Source: Nannobrachium achirus
Taxonomy: Eukaryota; Chordata; Actinopteri; Myctophiformes; Myctophidae
Direction of reading: 5' to 3'
Length of the DNA: 64,000 bases
Assembly (NCBI GenBank): GCA_963921795.1
Contig: OY997642.1
Location: 27,022,699 to 27,086,698 of the forward strand
Shown: positions 58,476-64,000 of the stretch, piece by piece
Layout: the number at the start of each line of letters is the position of its first letter
How positions within the stretch are numbered: the first letter of the stretch is position 1
Program-made: the position numbers and the translations under genes
Notes under the pieces: model-generated
What the model was told of the DNA's origin: nothing
The model's input: the letters and a program-made list of their open reading frames with translations, nothing else
Database searches by the model: none

Positions 58476-58739
58476 CAGTGGTGTAAAGTAACTAAGTACA
58501 TAACTCAAGTACACTTATGTAGATCTAAAAGCTCACAACGCGTCAAGATGCAACTGACATTTATTTAATTTTATTTTTTTTCATCTGAAAACCTTTAAAA
58601 TGTGGACATACATAATGAGTTTACTTTTAGCTGTTTTATATTTTCATGCCAGTAGCCTATTTTTTGAACTTTTACCAGTATAATTTGAATTTCTACATTG
58701 CGGTATTGACACTAACAAAATGTGAGTTCTCCATCACTG
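58476..58739 (+). mobile_element. hAT-type MITE ('agtaactaagtacat' family), second copy
   Basis: CAGTGGTGTAAAGTAACTAA at the left, ccatcactg at the right; hairpin arm at 58518-58556 (gtagatctaaaagctcacaa, cgcgtc), as in 30031-30531. Confidence 0.65.
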
Positions 58740-58898
58740 TCTGTTATTGCCAGTTTTGAGCATACTGGCCTATCGTTATGAGGGCTGCGACCGCTGCAAT
58801 TGAGGTTTCTGTTGTTCACGTCTGCTGCTGCTATGGTAACAAAACGGCTCATCTATTTCCCCCAAATGAGTGTGAGATATACATATAGCTGAAGAACA

Positions 58899-58900
58899 AA

Positions 58901-58956
<56 letters not shown>

Positions 58957-58957
58957 A
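58899..58957. repeat. (AAAG)n microsatellite
   Basis: About fourteen AAAG units. Confidence 0.95.
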
Positions 58958-59594
58958 CATTACTGCATCAAAAATAATCTAACCTTCGCCATTTGTTATT
59001 ACCGGTATACACCATGTACACATGACCAGCCCAAGTGTATCATTTAAACCATTGAAATGTCCATTAATGCCCTACTTTGTTGTTTGACAATGTCGAGCAA
59101 AAGTAGTTAAATGTTTGAAAGTGGAAGTGGTTACGTGCGTCTGTGGGTTTTGTAAATGTTGAATTGAGTACCTGAGACAAATAACAGTCTAAGTCCATAT
59201 TTTATATAAACATATATATATTTGAATATATATTAATGTTAATGTAGTAGCCACCAAATATGTACAGCTCTTTATAGGCAAAGGCTGACTGACCCCATTG
59301 ACTATCTGGAAGAAGCTGTGCAGAATGCATGCTCAGCCAGCAGTTGGTCTCTGTGTCAAACACTATGATGTTGTTGCATAAGCCACCAAATACAAACATC
59401 TTTGTTCCGATGATGGTGGCAGAGTGACCTGATGAGGCAGGTGGTGAAGTGCCTCTGGTGTTAATTAAAGACCAGACCATTGTGGTGGTGTCCAACTTTT
59501 ACATGTCACTAGTGGCTCCAGTCTGCCCCCATCCTCCATAGATATACATGACCTTCCCCAAGACACAGGCCTAGTGGAACAGTCCCAGAAACAA

Positions 59595-60701
59595 AGGACA
59601 ACTCCGCCCTAAATCACTTCTAGGCTCATTTTCCTACTTATATTGATCCAAAAAGACTGTCCATGGGGTCTATTAGGCAGAAATACCCTTGTTGTCCAGT
59701 TTCCCCAGCAGATCCCAGCAGCTCTCATAGCATAGAGTGGAGCCTATAAGCCTATCGCTTTTACACGATTTGTTGTGGTCAAAGGTGTTTTTATTTTTCT
59801 TGAATGTGTAACTGGTCGTCATTACAAACGCATCCATGTCATCGTTGTCCCACACAAGCCACCACACTCTGCTAAATTAGGGTGACCAGACGTCCCGTTT
59901 TACCCGGGACAGTCCCGTTTTCAAGCTGCGTGTCCCGGTGTCCCGACAAATATCTCTAAAACACTAATATGTCCCGGTTTTCAACATTCACTGCAAAATT
60001 GTCCTGGTTTTCGCCAGAATTAAAATAATAGTAGCTGTTTTCAGTGGTTGCATAGACATTTATCATGTTCTTTTCATGAAAACATGCTCACCTAACCAAT
60101 CAGAAAAAAGGAACAAATTCATTGCGTGTCTGAATTCAACGCTGAGGCTGTTTGTCAATCACTCACTGTCTGTTTGCAACCCTGCGGTGCGTGTGTGCGC
60201 GTGCACGAACGTTACGCGGTAACGTGCACATTGCTTTTAGGGTTCCAGTTTTAGGCAACAGTGTTTTGCGTCCCGGTTTGAGTGGCTGTAAATATGGTCA
60301 CCCTATGCTAAATAGATGTTATGCTTTTATGTGTTTTTCCAAGTCCCGGAAAAGATGCCCTGTGATTGGCCAGTGCAGTCACTTTGATTGGCACTTGTGC
60401 CGAATGATCACCCTAAAACATTATTTATGAGATTGTGGTGGCTTGTGTGGGACAACCAAGGCATGGATGTGTTTGTAATGACAAATATTAACACATTCAT
60501 GAAAAAGAAAATCACTTTTGACCACAACAAATAGTGTAAAAGTGATAGGCTTATAGGCTCCACTCTATGCTATGAGAGCTGCTGGGTTCTGCTGGGGAAA
60601 CTGGACAACAAGGGCATTTCTGCCTAATAGACCCCATGGACAGTCTTTTTGGATCAAAGTAGGAAAATGAGCCTAGAAATGATTTAGGGCGGAGTTGTCC
60701 T
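59595..60701. mobile_element. TTAA-type foldback element inserted in the kelch sequence
   Basis: TIR AGGACAACTCCGCCCTAAAT inverted at the right end; arms of about 285 bp (59595-59880, 60425-60701). TTAA at 60702-60705, worn ACAA at 59591-59594. Removing it rejoins kelch codons FK and VSGTVP. Its loop was hit by a hAT element. Confidence 0.8.
59878..60305. mobile_element. 428-bp non-autonomous hAT element, perfect 8-bp target duplication
   Basis: TAGGGTGACCAGACGTCCCG at the left, ATATGGTCACCCTA at the right, TGCTAAAT at 59870-59877 and 60306-60313. Confidence 0.9.
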
Positions 60702-61179
60702 TTAAGCTTGAACCATCTGTGGGTGTCGACATCAAATGCATAAAGGCCGTTGTAGACCTCCTTTTTGTCATAATAACGTCCCCCCCAAATGTATATCTTC
60801 TACCAATACAGCTGTGTGGCCCGAGCAACTGGAGGGAACCTCATGGTTGCGTTCTCTTCCAGATGATGCTAGTGGAATCTTCATCCAGCGTAAAGACTCT
60901 GTGTTGAAGACCCCGACCTCAATCACATCCCTGTCGTCATTGTTATAAAATAAGTAGACCTACTACTGTAACAACAAGGTAGACTCCATCTAACATAGTA
61001 TCTAACATTTCTCACAACAGCACCACTGAAAAATATAATGGAGGGAAAGAGGGAAGTCTGGTTGTCTGAAACCAGACCATTCAACATTTACAAAACCCAC
61101 AGACACACGTAACCACTTCCACTTTCAAACATTTAACTCTTTTGCTCGACATTGTCAAACAACAAAGTAGGGCATTTGA

Positions 61180-61539
61180 AAAATAAATATATATGGAGAT
61201 ACAAGGTTTCTGCCCGACAGCAATGTGAAAACGATGAGTGTTCACTGCATGGAACACTTATTACCAGTGACATTTATCACCATGGATATCACAACCCACA
61301 GGCATGACTGATTACTTCCTCCTCACGTTTGACACGGAAGCGCAGTGTGAGAGATGATGCTTGTTGTACATAAGTGCTTTTATTATATTTGTACAGCAGG
61401 TTTCTACAACGAGGCAATTCAATGTGCTTTATAAAGCATCATGCAAAGGAAACACAATTACAAGATGACATTAGGATGCATAAAAGAAAATAAGTAAAAA
61501 ATAAATACAATTACAGTGCAGAAGAGAAAGACAAATACA
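61180..61539. other. non-coding
   Basis: ggagatacaaggtttctgcc and cgacag at 61195-61225 belong to the dispersed repeat at 20320-20700 / 44360-44580. The remainder is not recognised. Confidence 0.4.
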
Positions 61540-61985
61540 AATTTAAAAAATAACGACGGGTAAATAAAGGCAGCAGCAAACAAAAGGTCTTTAGTTATCA
61601 TTTAAAATAAATTAGAGTGGCAGCAGACCTGCGGTTTTCTGGGAGTTTGTTCCAAATATGTGTCGTGTAAAAACTAAATGTTGCTTCTCTATGTTTATTT
61701 GTGGTCTTAGGGACAGAAAGCAGATCCTTTCCCAGATAACATGAGAGGGCTGGATGGTTCAACATGATATCGTACAATATCAGAAATGGGTTTCGACTCT
61801 AAAACATTCAAAGCCTCATAGATGAGTAGAAGTGTTTGGAAATCAACTCTTTGACACATATGGAGCCAGTGTAGGGATTTAAGAATAACTGCAGTGATGT
61901 GCTCCACCTTCTTGGTATTTCTTAGTAAGGGGTCGAGCAGCAGCGTTCCGAATCAATTGCAGTCGTCTGACTGGTTATTTTAGGG
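61540..61985 (-). mobile_element. L2-like LINE, 3' end of the ORF and tail region
   Basis: Minus frame 61907-61707 gives HITAVILKSLHWLHMCQRVD, FQTLLLIYEALNVL and SDIVRYHVEPSSPL. After a frame change it continues SVPKTTNKHREATFSFYTTH, IWNKLPENRRSAATL. This is the conserved C-terminal segment of fish L2-type elements. It is truncated upstream and frame-broken. Confidence 0.75.
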
Positions 61986-62185
61986 AGACCTAGGCCTGTA
62001 AAGACACCATTACAGTAGTCAGGTCTACTGAAGATGAATGCATGGACATGTTTTTTTCTAGATTGTGCTGAGACTTTGAACCTGTAATATTATGTTTGAG
62101 GTGATGGTAGGCTGTTATGTTGCTGTTTAAATTGATGTCTATTAATGTCTGAGTCCATGACCATTGGTGTAGTCATGGACTGAAT

Positions 62186-62310
62186 TTAAACTTCATAAAA
62201 GTGAGTTTAACAGATTTGCACCGGGGCACAGACTCTGCATGGCTGATCTCCACAGGGAGGGCATTCCAGAGAGTCGGAGCTCTGATTGCAAAGCCCGATC
62301 TGGCGATCTC
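62186..62310. repeat. dispersed LINE-associated fragment
   Basis: gcatggctgatctccacagg, gagggcattccagagagtcg; resembles repeat text often next to L2-type tails. Weak. Confidence 0.35.
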
Positions 62311-62339
62311 CTTTTAGTCTGGAGGATTGAGACAAAAAT

Positions 62340-62925
62340 CGTTCACTTTTTCATAAAAGCGTGAAACTTGGTACACTTGTACAGTTTGGGGCCTTTAACA
62401 TTTTCAGATATGGAGCCATCGCAAAAACGCCCACTGATGGCCATGGTGGGCATTTTAATTTCTGCAATTAATGTATTTTGCATCATAACTCCTGAACCAA
62501 GAATGATAATACAGAATATGGGATGTCTACACCTATGTTTTGATGGTCAATGATTCCATTGATATCATGTACAACATCATAAAATGTTCAGGTGAATAGT
62601 TAATGGTCAATTCAGTGATGTTGTGAGGTAGTCCCGCGTGGTTTTGTCCAATCATTTCTCACTTTTTCATAAAAGTATGAAACTTGGTACACTTGTACAT
62701 TTTGGGACCCTGAACATTGTCAGATATGGAGCCATCGCAAAAGCGCGCCCTGGTGGCCATGGCAGCCATTTTCATTTCTGCCATTACCAAATAATGTATT
62801 TTGCGTCATCTCCTGAACCAAACATGATAATACAGAATATGTGATGTCTACACCTATGTTTTGATGGTCAAGGATTACAATGGTATCATGTACAGCATCT
62901 TAAACTGGCCAGGTGAATAGTTGTG
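62340..62925. repeat. two tandem units of about 314 bp
   Basis: cactttttcataaaagcgtg, aaacttggtacacttgtaca at 62345 recurs at 62659, as do gatatggagccatcgcaaaa and gatgtctacacctatgtttt. Diverged by about 10%. No coding. Confidence 0.8.
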
Positions 62926-64000
62926 AGGACTAGCCACTTAGCGGTTAAATTCAGTACAGAGGCCTTGAGTTCAGGTTCAACCAAATGGTATGTTTATTCA
63001 CCAGAAAAAGGACATACAGGACAGACAACAGCCCTTTGACATGGTGGTGTCCTGCTCTCCACTCACAGCTACGCTGTTTTCTACTGGCAGCCATTTTATA
63101 TCCAATACATTCCAATTGGAACACATTCCATATTCCAAAAATCTATTTTGGATGGCTGGTTGTACAGGATGAAACCTTTTTATGCTTTCCATAAACGTTA
63201 ACCAAAACTCTTTACATCAGCAAGTTGCCTGCTGTCCAGGGGTTTGTCCCATATAGAAGAAAAGTATGTCCATTGCACAGTTGGCCTATATGTGCTATAG
63301 GTAGACCAGAAGACCATACTGACTGCTTCATTCATTTTCATGTTTGAGAGGATATTAGTGCACAGGCTTTGAGAAAATAGGAGGTATGCATTTCAGTGTG
63401 TTCTGTGTGCGGGTTCCTGCCTGGGACGGAAGCGTCTTTGTGAGAAGAGTAGTGGGGCAGGATGACATGGTTCTGAAGTGCTTCTATGTTTGTATGCATG
63501 AAATGGCTTTTGGTTTGTATTTGAGTGCCTGGCTGATGACGGGCACAGGCTCTTATGTGTTTCATGAACCATTAGTTGGGAATACACTGAAGGCTGGATA
63601 GCCAAAATGTCTGTTTCTCATCCTAAGATGCAAAAAGCCATTGTGTGCGATCCTTTTCTTATACGCAATGAGTGCATCAGGACATTGAGTTATTGGGTGA
63701 AACACATTACGGTGTAAAAACTAATGGATGAGATGGAGAATTCTTTTTTTTGGTATAATGGACCAAAACACGGCACGACTCATGTTGTGCTCCCTGTTGA
63801 TGTGTCACTGAAAATGTAGCAATGCAATTTTTCTCAAGCTACCCTACCCTGCCCAATTGAAAAAAGTATAGCTGAACTAACTACTTGAAAGCAATTCCAA
63901 CAGCCACAAACTATTGGGACATGTAAGCTAGAAAAAGTAGGCCTACGGGGACAAATTAATTATGCCGTGTTTTTATTGCTTTATTTAACATTTTCAGATT
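62926..64000. other. non-coding, nothing recognised
   Basis: Overlapping frames of 60-75 codons on both strands at 62985-63605 have no domain. No repeat recognised. Confidence 0.4.

Larger units (their letters stand above)
59225..60955 (-). pseudogene. KLHDC3-like kelch-repeat sequence, interrupted
   Basis: Minus strand from 60955 to 60702 encodes VYLFYNNDDRDVIEVGVFNT, ESLRWMKIP and SGHTAVLVED, then after a one-base frame change IYIWGGRYYDKKEVYNGLYA, FDVDTHRWFK. It resumes at 59594 as VSGTVP, CVLGKVMYIYGGW, a TAA stop, then KLDTTTMVWSLI, SGHSATI, MFVFGG, VFDTET and ELYIFGGY. The order and spacing match roughly residues 30-250 of KLHDC3, a CUL2 substrate receptor with kelch repeats. About 220 residues run without an intron where I would expect several, so a retro-copied or cDNA-derived origin is likely. 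The stop, the frame change and a 1.1-kb insertion make it non-functional. Confidence 0.75.
59067..61175. mobile_element. 2.1-kb TIR element carrying a kelch sequence
   Basis: About 105 bp at each end are inverted near-identical copies, starting ATGCCCTACTTTGTTGTTTG and running through gtctgtgggttttgtaaatg. Between them lies almost only the KLHDC3-like sequence plus later insertions. No transposase is seen. No target duplication is obvious. A host-gene capture by a non-autonomous transposon is the simplest reading. Confidence 0.65.

Overview
The window looks like nuclear DNA from a teleost fish, probably a spiny-rayed (percomorph-type) species. The evidence is split genes with GT-AG introns, fish-type LINEs (a CR1/L2/Rex-like reverse transcriptase, an L2-like 3' end and an L1-like ORF2), a tRNA-derived SINE, many short DNA transposons with terminal inverted repeats (TIRs), very long dinucleotide and tetranucleotide microsatellites, and vertebrate gene families (ITIM-bearing immunoglobulin receptors, C2CD4, KLHDC3-like kelch). 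There are no bacterial features. Everything here was read by eye: similarities to families are from memory of those families, and no search was run.

Left third (1-18.1 kb): a tandem array of immunoglobulin-like receptor genes on the minus strand. Gene 1 (3775-5778) and gene 2 (9276-12684) each have one large exon (signal peptide, two Ig-like domains, Thr/Ser/Pro-rich stalk) and a second exon (transmembrane segment, tail with ITIM-type tyrosines). A broken third copy lies at 17161-17640. The window opens in the 5' flank of a further copy to the left. The flanks between genes are diverged copies of one another, which exposes clean empty sites for several transposon insertions.

Middle (18-45 kb): mostly repeats. 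The one well-supported gene is a C2CD4-family gene, best match C2CD4C (27464-32094, minus), in three coding exons whose introns are full of transposons. An isolated first-exon-like sequence of a C2H2 zinc-finger gene lies at 41310-41493. Around these are foldback elements, hAT and TTAA-flanked non-autonomous transposons, two-ended elements carrying unrelated minisatellites, and microsatellites.

Right third (45-64 kb): a rearranged Ty3/Gypsy LTR retrotransposon with a nearly perfect 1,963-bp internal tandem duplication (45695-49934), a decayed L1-like LINE (52971-54920), and a 2.1-kb TIR element (59067-61175) whose interior is a KLHDC3-like kelch sequence. That interior was itself hit by a foldback transposon, which in turn was hit by a hAT element.

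The most unusual window-wide signal is a 65-85 bp near-perfect palindrome, present in about 18 two-armed and several one-armed copies on both strands, mostly nested inside other transposons.
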